The translations under genes were made by a program, and so were the position numbers. Shown here in pieces: positions 40,203 to 49,726 of a stretch of DNA of 64,000 bases (positions within the stretch are counted from its first letter, which is position 1; each line of letters opens with the position of its first letter). This DNA comes from JAGVSZ01 sp963716855 (GTDB lineage: Bacteria > Pseudomonadota > Gammaproteobacteria > Burkholderiales > SG8-39). A model generated the notes under the pieces. That model saw only the letters and a list, made by a program, of their open reading frames with translations. It was not told where the DNA came from and searched no databases. Location of the stretch: assembly GCA_963716855.1 (NCBI GenBank), contig CAVQUV010000002.1, positions 221,719 through 285,718 of the forward strand. The letters are read 5' to 3'.

Positions 40203-40586
40203 ATGAACACGACCCATGACGAGAAGTCCCGTCCGCGCCGCCAGGCCCTGGCCGCGGTTCATCTCCAGAACTTCCAATTCCTCGTCGCGCTTCGCGAGGC
40301 GCTTCGAGCCGATGCAGCACAGGCCTCCTACGAGTACGGGGTGGACGTCGCCACCGCCAACGTCGTGCGCCACGCGAGCGACGAGGGCCTGCGCGCGCTG
40401 AGCTACTCGGTCGATCGGGCCGTGTTCACGCTACGTCTGCGCGGCACGGAGATCGCCGATCTGCTGCGGCGCCCGGCCGTCCTGCGCGGCCTCCTCGTGA
40501 CCGTGCGCGAGAACAAGGCGAAGCGGTCCGCCCGGCGCCGTTCGGCCGTCCCGGCGGATCCGCCCGACGCAAAGGCCGAGCGATGA
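40203..40586 (+). CDS. FlhD-like transcriptional regulator
   Basis: 127 residues. The region HLQNFQFLVALREALRADAAQASYEYGVDVATANVV followed by LRALSYSVDRAVFTLRLR follows the FlhD pattern (NxxYLxLAQxLLxxDxxxAxxxLGI, then LAxSxxxxFxxR). FlhD partners FlhC as a heteromeric activator. In SXT/R391, IncC plasmids and SGI1 the relatives SetD, AcaD and SgaD switch on transfer genes. It overlaps the flhC-like gene by 4 bases, supporting the partnership. A basic C-terminal tail (KAKRSARRRS) is present. Confidence 0.72.
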   Translation: MNTTHDEKSRPRRQALAAVHLQNFQFLVALREALRADAAQASYEYGVDVATANVVRHASDEGLRALSYSVDRAVFTLRLRGTEIADLLRRPAVLRGLLVTVRENKAKRSARRRSAVPADPPDAKAER

Positions 40587-41251
40587 TCCCCGAGGACAAG
40601 GCGCGCCACTGGCGGGCGATGGCGCTTGCGCGCGAAGCGATCGAGCTCGGCGCCCGGGTGGCGGTCGCAAGCGCCTTCACGGGCCTGCCGAAGCTGGAGG
40701 TCCAGCGGCTCTTCTGCGCTCGCCGCGCCGATGGCCGCAGCACTGGGCGGGTGCCGTGGTCCGCCTACTGGTACGTGACGGCGGCTGTGTTCGTCGAGAT
40801 CCACGCGGCCTTTTTCTACGCCTGCTTCCGGACGCTGCGCGAGCTGGGCCATCCGCCTGCCGAGGCACTGGTGGCCGCCTACAAGAACTACGCGCGGCAC
40901 TTCGGTCACGATCTGCGGCTCTCGTTCGACCGTGCGTTCGAGCTCGTCGCGCACGTCGACGGCCTGTGGACCACCGAGGCGCCGCGCCTGACGACCGTGG
41001 TCTGTCACAGCTGCAAGGCGAGCTACATCGCGCCGCGGGGCGATGAGCCGGTGGGCACGGGCGAGTGCCCCTTCTGCAAGGTCGTGCGCATCGGCAATGG
41101 CCGGCTGCTGAAGCTCCTGATGCCCGCGGGCGCGCTTGACGCGGAGGACGGATTGGCGATAGACTCCTGCAAGCTCCCTACAGGAGTAAGCAGGAGAAAA
41201 CGGGATGGCGAGGGTGAAGTTCAAGGGCGTCCACAAGGCCATGGGCGCTAG
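40583..41251 (+). CDS. FlhC-like transcriptional activator
   Basis: 222 residues. It opens like FlhC (AREAIELGARVAVASAFTGLPKLEVQRLF), continues with VPWSAYWYVTAAVFVEIHAAFFY, and ends with the FlhC-type zinc site Cys141-x2-Cys144-x17-Cys162-x2-Cys165. FlhC with FlhD binds promoter DNA and recruits RNA polymerase. Here the pair sits upstream of traI-traD-traG and is probably the master activator of transfer, as for AcaCD or SgaCD. Its last 47 bases overlap the next gene in another frame, and that overlap carries the promoter of the TA pair. Confidence 0.8.
   Translation: MIPEDKARHWRAMALAREAIELGARVAVASAFTGLPKLEVQRLFCARRADGRSTGRVPWSAYWYVTAAVFVEIHAAFFYACFRTLRELGHPPAEALVAAYKNYARHFGHDLRLSFDRAFELVAHVDGLWTTEAPRLTTVVCHSCKASYIAPRGDEPVGTGECPFCKVVRIGNGRLLKLLMPAGALDAEDGLAIDSCKLPTGVSRRKRDGEGEVQGRPQGHGR
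41136..41196 (+). promoter_or_regulatory. Promoter and operator of the RES/Xre module, inside the flhC-like gene
   Basis: A -35 TTGACG (41136-41141) and a -10-like GATAGA (41158-41163) with a 16-base spacer are followed by an inverted repeat ACTCCTG-N11-CAGGAGT (41163-41187) and a ribosome site AGGAG (41192-41196), 8 bases before the antitoxin ATG. The operator overlapping the -10/+1 region suits autorepression by the antitoxin. Confidence 0.6.
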
Positions 41252-41885
41252 TCCGAGCAGCGACACCGGTGCCCAAGCCGGATCGGGCGGGCGCGCGGGA
41301 GCCGCCGCGAAGCTCGCCCCGCCGCCGCCCGCAAAGCTGCGGAGCATGTTTACCGCCTCGGCTGAAGCGCTCCTCGCGAACCGGCCGCTCCGCGCGGTCT
41401 CCTCCGCCCCGGTCCGGACCAGCGAGGCGTTGTCCAAGGGGGAGCTCGCGGCCCTCGTTGCGGTCGGTCTGTCAGCGGAGCCGTGGCCGCCCGAGCAGGC
41501 GGACGACCCGCTCACGCAGTCCATCGTCGACTACATCGCACTCATCGAGACGAGCCTTGGCGCGGCGGAGGTGGCGCGGATCCTGGAGGTCGACGTGAGC
41601 CGGGTCCGGCAGCGCCTGCGGGAGCACTCGCTCTTCGGGGTCGAGTATGAGGGTGAGTGGAAGCTGCCCAAGTTCCAGTTCGAGCGCCGCAATTTGCTCC
41701 CCGGGCTTGCCACGGTCCTCGCAGCGCTCCCCGGCGAGATGAATGCGCTCGAGGTCGCCGAGTGGTTCCTGAGCCCGAATCCTGACCTCGAGCCCGGGGG
41801 CAAGGAGAAGCCCCTCAGTCCCCGGGACTGGCTGCTCCGCGGCCTGCCGCCGGAGCGCGTTGCGGAACTCGCGCGCGGGCTCTAG
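41205..41885 (+). CDS. Antitoxin of RES/Xre (MbcA/ParS-type) family
   Basis: 226 residues. The first 90 residues are a low-complexity Ala/Pro/Ser-rich tail. Residues about 105-150 form an HTH (SLGAAEVARILEVDVSRVRQRLREHSLFG). The C-terminal 40 residues (NALEVAEWFLSPNPDLE then LSPRDWLLRGLPPERVAELARGL) match the DUF2384 antitoxin tail that contacts RES toxins. The RES toxin gene starts 9 bases downstream. It is expected to neutralise the toxin and repress the operon. Confidence 0.8.
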   Translation: MARVKFKGVHKAMGASPSSDTGAQAGSGGRAGAAAKLAPPPPAKLRSMFTASAEALLANRPLRAVSSAPVRTSEALSKGELAALVAVGLSAEPWPPEQADDPLTQSIVDYIALIETSLGAAEVARILEVDVSRVRQRLREHSLFGVEYEGEWKLPKFQFERRNLLPGLATVLAALPGEMNALEVAEWFLSPNPDLEPGGKEKPLSPRDWLLRGLPPERVAELARGL

Positions 41886-41893
41886 GCACGCGA

Positions 41894-42535
41894 GTGCCCA
41901 AGCTTCCGGACCCACCGGGCGTTGATGCAGTCGGTCGCGTCGACCCAGCTATCAAGACGCTTTCGCCGGGCACAACCCTCGCGCGCGTCTACTTCACCGG
42001 CGGTGACTATCCGACGCGCTGGAACGAGTTTCGGCACCACGGTCCGACCAACGCGCGGTTCGACCATCACCTGGTCGACGCGCGCGGGGCGCCCGGCCCG
42101 CAGGAGCGCGCGATCCTGTACTGCGCGACCGCCGCCGACACCTGCTTCGCAGAGGTCTTCCAGGAAACACGACGGATCAACCGGACACGGCGCGCGCCTT
42201 GGCTCGCGATCTTCGTTCTAACGCGTGAGGTCGAACTCCTCGATCTCACCGGTCGCTACCCGACGCGTGTGGGCGCGTCGATGGCGATCAATACCGGCCA
42301 CCGTGGCCGGGCGCGCGCCTGGGCGAGGACGTTCTATGCCGCCTATCCGACGCTGCAAGGGATCTACTACCCGTCCTCCATGAATGGCAACGAGCCGGCC
42401 ATTGCCCTAAACGATCGAGCCGAGCGCGCCGGCTGTCTGCCGGGCAGTCCGGAGTTCAACCGGGCGCTCGCGGACGATGTGCTGCTCGACGTGCTGAAGC
42501 ACAGCGCCCACCAACTCGGGTACGGCTTGCTCTGA
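41894..42535 (+). CDS. RES-domain toxin
   Basis: 213 residues, GTG start at 41894. RES toxins such as MbcT and RES-Pp degrade or modify NAD. The eponymous residues are seen in TLARVYFTGGDYPTRW (Arg), CATAADTCFAEVFQETRR (Glu) and GIYYPSSMNGNEPAIAL (Ser). The mid-region Tyr (ILYCATAA) is also present. With the upstream antitoxin it forms a complete module that would help maintain the element. Confidence 0.85.
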   Translation: MPKLPDPPGVDAVGRVDPAIKTLSPGTTLARVYFTGGDYPTRWNEFRHHGPTNARFDHHLVDARGAPGPQERAILYCATAADTCFAEVFQETRRINRTRRAPWLAIFVLTREVELLDLTGRYPTRVGASMAINTGHRGRARAWARTFYAAYPTLQGIYYPSSMNGNEPAIALNDRAERAGCLPGSPEFNRALADDVLLDVLKHSAHQLGYGLL

Positions 42536-42650
42536 CGGCATTGCCAAGTGCTGACACCCGAAGACCACGCTCGGGGCCGAGGGTCTCTGGCGGTCGTCGC
42601 CGCATCTGCCGCGCGATCATCGTTCCACGGGCCAGTGGAGGCCGACGACG

Positions 42651-43991
42651 ATGTCGATCACAAAGACCCTCGAGCGCTGGCTCAGGCCCGGCCACGCCGG
42701 CTTCCGCCCGGCGGTCTCGACCGCGCACGAGCATGCCGAACGGATGGCGCTGGGCGAGGGTGAATTTGCCGCTGTCGATCTCGACGCGCTCCTCGCGACC
42801 CACGCGGCACTCATCGAGCGGATCCGCATCGCTTACGGGGGCGAGGAGGGCGGCTTCGAAGCGCAACTCGCGCCGCTCATCCGGCGTTTCGCGGCTTTCG
42901 TGCACCTGCTCCCGGTCACGCGCGATGCTCACTTCCGCGGTGCCGGTGGCTGCCTGCGCTGCGGGCTCGAGGTCGGGTTACACGCGCTCCAGGCGGCCGA
43001 TGGCCAGATCTTCTCCGCGCTGGGGACCGTCCCGGCGCGCCGCGCCGCCGCCCCGCGCTGGCGGGCGGCCGCGTTCGCCACGGGCCTGGGACGCGAGGTC
43101 CACCGCCCGCTCTTCGGCGCCGCGATCCATGCTGAGGACGGCGCCGCGTGGCATCCGCTGCGGATGCCACTCTTCGAGTGGTTGCAGGACGGGCACCGCG
43201 AGCGTTACTTCGTCCGGTGGTCCGACGCGGGCACTCCGCCGCGCGCCGCCACGCTCGCGATCCTGCCGCAGCTGCTGGGGCCGTCTTTCCTGGCGTTCCT
43301 CGCCGACCCGGACCGCACGATTCTCGATCACGTGGTCGTGGCCCTCGCCGCGCCCTCCGTCGGTGCCGCACCGAATGCGCTCGGGGCGATCGTGGAGCAG
43401 ACTCTCTCGCGCGTGGTCGAGCGCGACCTGCGGCGCGCGCCGACGCCGCGTCTGGACCTCCCCACTGCGGGCGTCGCCGAGCCGATCGTCTCGGACGATC
43501 TTCTCCTGCCAGAGTGCACAGGGGCGTCGAGCGCGCACGCTATCGACGCGTCGTCCAACGAATCCTCATCTGACATTGCCACTTCCGACGGCGCTCGCCC
43601 GCCCGCCGTCGAGCACGTGGGGCACGTCGACGGCACGCGGCGCACGGGTCAGCCGAGCGCGCTTTTGCCGGAAGCACCTTCGCCACCGCGAACGCCGCGC
43701 CGGCGGCTTGCCGTGCCGGCCACATTGAACCCCGTCGTCGCCGACGCGCTCGCCGCGTTGCTCGCGCCGCCTTCGGGCGAGGCCCTCGCCGTGGGGATCG
43801 AGATCTCGGAGGAGGGGATTTACGTGCCGCTCGTGGTCTGGGACCAGTGCGGGCTCGACACCGGCCTCGTCGTTCGGGCCCTGCACGACGCCCGCCTTCT
43901 CGTGCTCCAGGGCGCCCGCAAAGTCTGGCGCAAGCGCTGTGGTGAGGCGGACGTCCCCGGGCTGATGCTGAACGCGCGGCTCCTCGCCTGA
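42651..43991 (+). CDS. traI: TraI_2/MobH-like protein, relaxase-related with altered HD motif
   Basis: 446 residues, start preceded by a GGAGG site. The layout is that of MobH (SXT/R391 TraI type) proteins. The N-terminal TraI_2 domain contains FVHLLPVTRDAHFRGAGGCLRCGLEVGLHA and, later, AAWHPLRMPLFEWLQDGHRERYFVRW. A TraI_2_C-like domain occupies about residues 365-446 (EEGIYVPLVVWDQ, ARKVWRKR). From family knowledge the usual metal ligands are in GGLxxHxLEVA and LLHDxGK. Here these positions read GGCLRCGLEVG (Cys104) and FATGLGR (144-148), so relaxase activity is doubtful. It lies directly upstream of traD. Confidence 0.72.
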   Translation: MSITKTLERWLRPGHAGFRPAVSTAHEHAERMALGEGEFAAVDLDALLATHAALIERIRIAYGGEEGGFEAQLAPLIRRFAAFVHLLPVTRDAHFRGAGGCLRCGLEVGLHALQAADGQIFSALGTVPARRAAAPRWRAAAFATGLGREVHRPLFGAAIHAEDGAAWHPLRMPLFEWLQDGHRERYFVRWSDAGTPPRAATLAILPQLLGPSFLAFLADPDRTILDHVVVALAAPSVGAAPNALGAIVEQTLSRVVERDLRRAPTPRLDLPTAGVAEPIVSDDLLLPECTGASSAHAIDASSNESSSDIATSDGARPPAVEHVGHVDGTRRTGQPSALLPEAPSPPRTPRRRLAVPATLNPVVADALAALLAPPSGEALAVGIEISEEGIYVPLVVWDQCGLDTGLVVRALHDARLLVLQGARKVWRKRCGEADVPGLMLNARLLA

Positions 43992-44027
43992 CCACGCGCC
44001 GTCGCGAGCCGCTCGTCCGCTGGCCCC

Positions 44028-46550
44028 ATGTTCCTGCGCAAGTACGACATGCCTTGGCGCCGGGCCCTCGAAGGGTACGCCGCGCTCGCGTGGGGGATCG
44101 CAGGGACCACGATCGTCGCGCTCGCCGTGGTTCGCGGCCAACCCGCATGGATCCCGATCGCGCTCGGCGCGCTCGCAGCCCTGTTCGTGGCGCTCCGCGC
44201 GGCGGCCGCGGTGCACGTGTTGCGGATCCGCGCCTCCCTCTCCGGCCGGGCGATCGAGACGATGGGCGAGCGGGCGCTCCTCCATGCGTGGGGCCCCGAT
44301 CCGCACGACACGGTTCTCCTCGGCTGGGGTTTCCAATGGCAGCCGGAGCACTCGCAGCGGCTCTACGAGCTCAAGAAGATCGACTTCCGGCGCCTGCAGG
44401 TGCCCCGGTGGTTGCGGAGCGTGCTGCGCGTCGCCTCCGAGCCGCAGCCAGAGGAGGAGATGGGCCTCCCGTTCGTCCACGGCGTCTCGGTCACCGAGCA
44501 CGCGCTCCGCGTGCCCCGCCGGCACCTCGACGGCAACCTGCTCCTCCTCGGGGCGACGCGCTCCGGCAAGACCGTGATGCTGCGCGCGCTCATCTTCCAG
44601 GCCGTGTGCCGCGGCGACGCCGTGATCATCGTCGACCCGAAGAACGACCCGGATCTCAAGCGCGTCATCCTTGGGGCGTGTGCGCGCGCGAACCGCGCCG
44701 CCGCTTTCTACGAGTTCCATCCCGCGTTCCCGGAGCGGAGCGCCCGCTTCGACCCGATGTACAACTGGAGCAAAGCGACCGAGCTCGCGAGCCGCATCCA
44801 GTCGATCATGCCGCCCGACACGGGCGGCAGTTTCTCGGCGTTCGGCTGGCAGGCCGTCAACGTCGTGGTGCAGGGCCTCGTCGAGCACGAGGAGCGCCCC
44901 AACCTCGTGAAGATCCGCCGCCACATCGAGGGCGGCATCGACCCGCTCCTCAAGAGCTCCCTGGAACGCCTCTTCGAACGCGAACTGTCCGAGCGCTGGC
45001 GAACGGAGGTGGGACCGTTCCTGCGCCGGGCCGAGCGGGGCGACCTCCGCGGCCCGGAGAAGACGACCGCGCCCGATGTCGTCGCCTACGCCGCCTACTT
45101 CGAGCAGCGCGTCCGTCCGGTCCTAGCGCGAGATCGGATCCCCGAGGCGCTCCAGGCGCAGCTCGCCGTCTTCCACCACCCGCGCGAGCACTACCAGAAG
45201 ATCACCGCGAACCTGCTGCCGATCCTCTCGATGCTCACGACGGGGAGCCTCGGCCGCTCGCTCTCGCCCGACCCGCTCGACATCGACGATGCCCGCCCGA
45301 TCCTCAACCTCGACAAGGTGGTTGAGCAGCGGCTCGTCTTCTACGTCTGCCTCGACTCGCTGCCCGACAAGGCGGTGGCGAGCGCCCTCGGCTCGATCCT
45401 GCTGGCCGACCTCGCCGCGCTCTCGGGCATCCGCTACAACCTGCACATCGCCACGCCGCGCGTGAGTCTTTTCGTGGACGAGCTCTCCGAGGTCATCAAC
45501 GAGCCGCTCATTCAGATCGCGAACAAGGCGGCCGGGAGCGGCGTCACGACGACCTGCGCCACGCAGACCCTCGCCGACCTGGCCGCGCGCCTGGGCAGTG
45601 AAGCGAAAGCGCGGATGGTCCTCGGCAACTTCAACAACCTCGTCGCCTTCCGCACCAAGGACCGCCCGACGCAGGAGTACGTCGTCGAGCAGCTCGGCAA
45701 CGACGCCCAGAACCGAGCGAAGTCGAGCATCCCGGGCATTCAGCCGCCGCCCGGACAGACCTTCTCGAACCAGATCCCCACCGGCAACTTCACCTGGAAA
45801 GCGCTTTCCTATCCTGCGCTCGGGCTGAACACGCTCCAGAAGCGCCAGCTCATGACCCTCATCGGCACGGTTATCTACGTGCCCCCCGCGAACGACCAGG
45901 AATCCCCGCGGCTCATCGTCCGCCCCGGCCATCACAAGCTCCTCCACTACATCGGCAACGCGGCCACGGGAGAGGCGTCGCTCGAGTTCTACCGCTGCCT
46001 CGACGGCTACGGCGACGACCAGTGCCTGCAGGTCGACCTCGACGCGCCCGCCGTCTATCCGTCCTTCGGCTCGATCGTGCAGGACCGCCTGCGCGCGATC
46101 GCGAACAATATCCTCGCCCGGACGCCGCAGACCTCGACGGACATCGCCTTCGTGAACGTCTCGGATCTGCCGGTCTACCGGATGATGTCGGTCGCCGCCT
46201 TCAGCACGCTGCCCGGCCTCTCCGACTCGCTGATCGACACCTACAAGGATCTCATCGCCGCCAAGTACGCGGCGGCCTTCATCAAGCGGGGGATCGACAC
46301 CGTCCGACAGGCGGTGACCGTCCATGCCGCGAACGGAACGGCGTTTGACGACGAGCAGCTCGCACGCTTAGACACCCGGATGCGGGAGCTGGAACAGGAG
46401 GTGCGCGATGAAGTCCGCAACCTCTACCAGAACGCCGCCAAGAACACCGCCATCGCTGAAGACCTCCTCCGGATGGAGCGCACGCTCCACGCGCACATGC
46501 CGAGCGTGCTCTCCGAGAACCTGAAGTTCGCCCGGCCGGGGCGGCCGTAG
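44028..46550 (+). CDS. traD: Conjugative coupling factor TraD (SXT/TOL type)
   Basis: Hexameric VirD4-family ATPase that would bring DNA to a type IV secretion channel. 840 residues. There are two membrane helices near the N-terminus (about residues 18-60). Walker A is GATRSGKT at residues 175-182, Walker B is VSLFVDELSEV at about 478-488, and a conserved CATQTLADLAARLG follows. The C-terminal region has coiled-coil character (LARLDTRMRELEQEVRDEV). It starts 36 bases after traI and precedes traG by 26 bases, implying one transcript. Confidence 0.93.
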   Translation: MFLRKYDMPWRRALEGYAALAWGIAGTTIVALAVVRGQPAWIPIALGALAALFVALRAAAAVHVLRIRASLSGRAIETMGERALLHAWGPDPHDTVLLGWGFQWQPEHSQRLYELKKIDFRRLQVPRWLRSVLRVASEPQPEEEMGLPFVHGVSVTEHALRVPRRHLDGNLLLLGATRSGKTVMLRALIFQAVCRGDAVIIVDPKNDPDLKRVILGACARANRAAAFYEFHPAFPERSARFDPMYNWSKATELASRIQSIMPPDTGGSFSAFGWQAVNVVVQGLVEHEERPNLVKIRRHIEGGIDPLLKSSLERLFERELSERWRTEVGPFLRRAERGDLRGPEKTTAPDVVAYAAYFEQRVRPVLARDRIPEALQAQLAVFHHPREHYQKITANLLPILSMLTTGSLGRSLSPDPLDIDDARPILNLDKVVEQRLVFYVCLDSLPDKAVASALGSILLADLAALSGIRYNLHIATPRVSLFVDELSEVINEPLIQIANKAAGSGVTTTCATQTLADLAARLGSEAKARMVLGNFNNLVAFRTKDRPTQEYVVEQLGNDAQNRAKSSIPGIQPPPGQTFSNQIPTGNFTWKALSYPALGLNTLQKRQLMTLIGTVIYVPPANDQESPRLIVRPGHHKLLHYIGNAATGEASLEFYRCLDGYGDDQCLQVDLDAPAVYPSFGSIVQDRLRAIANNILARTPQTSTDIAFVNVSDLPVYRMMSVAAFSTLPGLSDSLIDTYKDLIAAKYAAAFIKRGIDTVRQAVTVHAANGTAFDDEQLARLDTRMRELEQEVRDEVRNLYQNAAKNTAIAEDLLRMERTLHAHMPSVLSENLKFARPGRP

Positions 46551-46576
46551 CGACCGGCGGAGAGAGGGTAGGGCCG

Positions 46577-49296
46577 ATGTACGAGGTCTACGCGTACTGG
46601 AACGTCACGCAGCTCGTGGCGATCTTCAACGGCATCGCTGCGATCGCCGGCCAGAACGACTTCGTGGGGCTGCTTCGGGCCACAGCGGTGCTCGGCCTCA
46701 TCATCGCCGCCGTCGCCTCACTGCTGCGCATGCGCGGGGAGGACCTCGGCACATGGATGATCTTTCTCGTCATCTTCTACGCCGGACTCTTCCTCCCGAA
46801 AGTCACCGTCACCGTCATCGACAGGACGGGCACCAATCCGCCCGCGGTCGTGGCGAACATCCCCCTGGGGGTGGCTTTCTTCGCCTCGATGACGAGCCAC
46901 GTTGGCGACTGGCTGACCCGAAGCTTCGAGACCGTGTTCTCGCTCCCGACCGAGGTGCGATTCTTGGGTGGAGGACTCTTATTCGGTAGCCGGGTCCTGC
47001 AAGAGGCCCGGCGCGCTGCGATCGATCAGCCGGTCCTCCAGCGCGACATGATCCAATTCGTCAAAGAGTGTGTGGTCCCTGAACTCATCAACCGCACTCT
47101 CGATATCGACACGCTGGTCCGAAGCACAAACATCTGGGGCGACATTGGCGGCCCAGGGGTCCTGAACCCGGGACGTTTCGTCACCTACGACCTGGGCGCG
47201 AACGTCGACACCTGTCCGGCGGTGTACGGCGTGCTCAACAACCGGATTAACGGCGCGGCCGCCCGGGAGCAGACCCGACTGGGTCGGCTCCTCAACCCGC
47301 ACGAACCCATCCCGCTGAACGCCTCGGCACTCGTTGCCGCCCAGCTGCCCGTCGTGACGAACCTCCTCCTTGCCGGGTCGGCGACGGCGAGCGACACCAT
47401 TCGCCAGAACATGATGATCAACCTCATGCGGGACTCGTCGGTGGCGATCCCGCAGCTCCTCGCCGACCCGGCCGCCGTCCAGGCTGCGCTCGCCCAGGCG
47501 CAGGCCGAGGTCACGGCCGAGTCGGCCTTCGTGACGATGGCCAAGATGGCCGAGTCCGCGCTCCCGAAGATCCGCAACGTCGTCGAGATCCTCGTGATCG
47601 CGGTCTTCCCGATCATCGTCCTGCTGATCGTCGCCGCCGGGAGCAAGGCCGGCCTCGTGATCAAGAGCTACGTGATGGCCTTCGTCTGGGTCCAGCTCTG
47701 GGCGCCGCTCTACGCGGTGCTGAACTACGTCGTCACCCTCGAGAGCGCGTCGAATGCCCAGGCCGCGGCGCAAGGGATCGCGGGGTGGACGCTTTCGACG
47801 ACGGCGATCATCGGATCGACGCTGATCTCCGATCAGGCCGTCGCCGGGATGATGACCCTCGCGATCCCGGTGATCGCCACCATGATCGTCGCCGGGGGCG
47901 CCCAAGCACTCACCAGCATGACCGGGACCGTCATGGGCCCCGCGCAGTCGAGCGCACAATCGGCCGGCGCCGCTGCCGGTGCAGGTAATGTGGGATTCGG
48001 CAACGCAACGTGGGAGACCGCGAGCTGGGACAACCGCAACGCCCATAGCTGGTCTCTCTCGAGATCCACGACGTCGCCTTCGCGGGCGAGCTTCACCGAC
48101 GTGACGGGGACCGTCGAGACCGGGGCAGGGGGCTACGGGCCGGTCTACACCACGAACCAGGGGCGAGGCGTGGTCACCCCGCAGATGATGGCCTCAGCCG
48201 GCCACGAATGGTCGCGGCAGGCTGACCGGTTCACGCAGATCGGTCAAACCCAGTCCCTGCAGGCACAGGAGAGTTGGCGCGCCGTGAGCCAGAACGCGAT
48301 CTCCTACGTCCGGGAAAACGCGGCTTTTTCGAGGGAGACGGGAGCTATTCGTGGCAGGACGGGACGCGCATGACAACGCAACAGCAAGCTATCGCCCGCA
48401 GCCTTAGCACACTGGCGAATGAACTAGCGCTTACAGACGTCAGCAGCGCGTCGCGGGTATATCAAGCGAGCTTTGGAGTTGATCCGGGGGCGGTATTGAA
48501 AGCGGTCCGCCTAGCGGGTGGAGTGTCCTTACGTAACACCAGCGATGAACAGATTGCCGACGCGGTCCGCGCGGTACAGCAGATTAGCCGCGACGCAGCT
48601 CTCACAAACGAAAAAGCGATCGTGCACTCAGCGATGGCCGGAGGTGGGTTCGAGATGGGCGGCCAGACGAGCCGCCGCGGTGCGAGTGACTTGAAGGCCT
48701 CATACGACGCCGCAATTGCGTATGAGCGGCAGGCGCAGTCTTCATTCTCGGAAGGACAAGCGCTCCGAAACGCCGCGGCGGCGGTAACGCGAGATGGCTT
48801 CTCGGTCACAGGAGACGACACCTTCGCGATTCACCGGAAAGCTGCGGAGGAAGGCGTTCCCCGGGCAGCGATGAACGATCCTGGCGTCATGATGGACGTC
48901 GCACGCCGGTACTTCCTTGACAAATACGGGGTCTCAGTCGGGGGCATGCTTGACGGACCTGACCCGTACGGTTCACCACCGTCGGTCGATCAGCTAATGG
49001 CGCCCAGGTTCTCGAGCGGGCGCGTCGCCTCGCCGGAGACTGTGCAGCGGGAAGCCTCCAACGCGATAGCTGGAGTGTCGTCCCGTAACCGGGGCGAGGG
49101 CGTTCCCGAGCAAGGCGTGCCGAGCATGCACGACGCGGCGGAACATTTCGCAGACACGAAACGGCATGCGCAGACCGAAATCGGAACACGCGAGCGGGAT
49201 CTTGCAGATCATGAGGAATTGCTGAGCAAGGAGCGGGCGCGCCGCTACCGCGAGAGGAGCTTCTTTAACGATGCGAATCCCGGGGGAAAACGCTAG
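46577..49296 (+). CDS. traG: TraG-like mating-pair/T4SS membrane protein, one frameshift
   Basis: The first 580 residues are in one frame. They contain an N-terminal TraG_N region with helices (ATAVLGLIIAAVASLL, WMIFLVIFYAGLFLP), a periplasmic part and a central helix cluster (VVEILVIAVFPIIVLLIVAAG). The frame then ends soon after ENAAFS. At the T5 run 48325-48329 one missing T moves the reading to FFEGDGSYSWQDGTRMTT, continuing 310 residues to 49296. The joined protein is about 906 residues, in the TraG size range. The 3' part could instead be a separate gene from ATG 48370. The ribosome site GGAGAG is good. TraG homologues act in pairing and in entry exclusion. Confidence 0.78.
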
Positions 49297-49354
49297 GTTG
49301 CCCCGCCGCTTGTGATGAGTGCATGTCTGCCATGGGGGGCGACGTCCCCTGAGA

Positions 49355-49667
49355 CTAGTCGTGGCCTTCCGGCGGACGATACCCTGGGTTTCCAGGCAGA
49401 AAAGAGACGGGCGGTGCCCCATAGACGACGTACTCATCGCTCCCGATGGCTCCAACGGGAGGTGTCCCGATGTTGCTAGTCCCGAGTTCCTCGCGTGCCT
49501 CGTCGTGGTTGTCGGACCGGACGGTGAGATACCGCATCGCGAAGATGACAGGTCGACAGTCCGGCACCGATCGCTCCGATGAGAACACGATCGAACAAGG
49601 CAATGACTCCACACCCCGCGAGCGCGAGCGCGTATCCCGCGAGCAGTATCTTGTTCCGTCGAGTCAT
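49355..49667 (-). CDS. Small membrane protein, unknown; probable frameshift
   Basis: On the minus strand an ATG at 49667 opens MTRRNKILLAGYALALAGCGVIALFDRVLIGAIGAGL, two short membrane helices. Near 49555 one extra base appears to shift the frame to VIFAMRYLTVRSDNHDEAREELG and DEYVVYGAPPVSFLPGNPGYR, ending at 49355. The joined product would be about 103 residues. I do not recognise a family. Position beside traG suggests an accessory or exclusion role, but that is a guess. It runs opposite to its neighbours. Confidence 0.45.
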
Positions 49668-49726
49668 CGGAATAGTTTACTCGCGATTTTGAGTCGCCTC
49701 AGCTTTGAACCACCGTAGGAGGGCGC

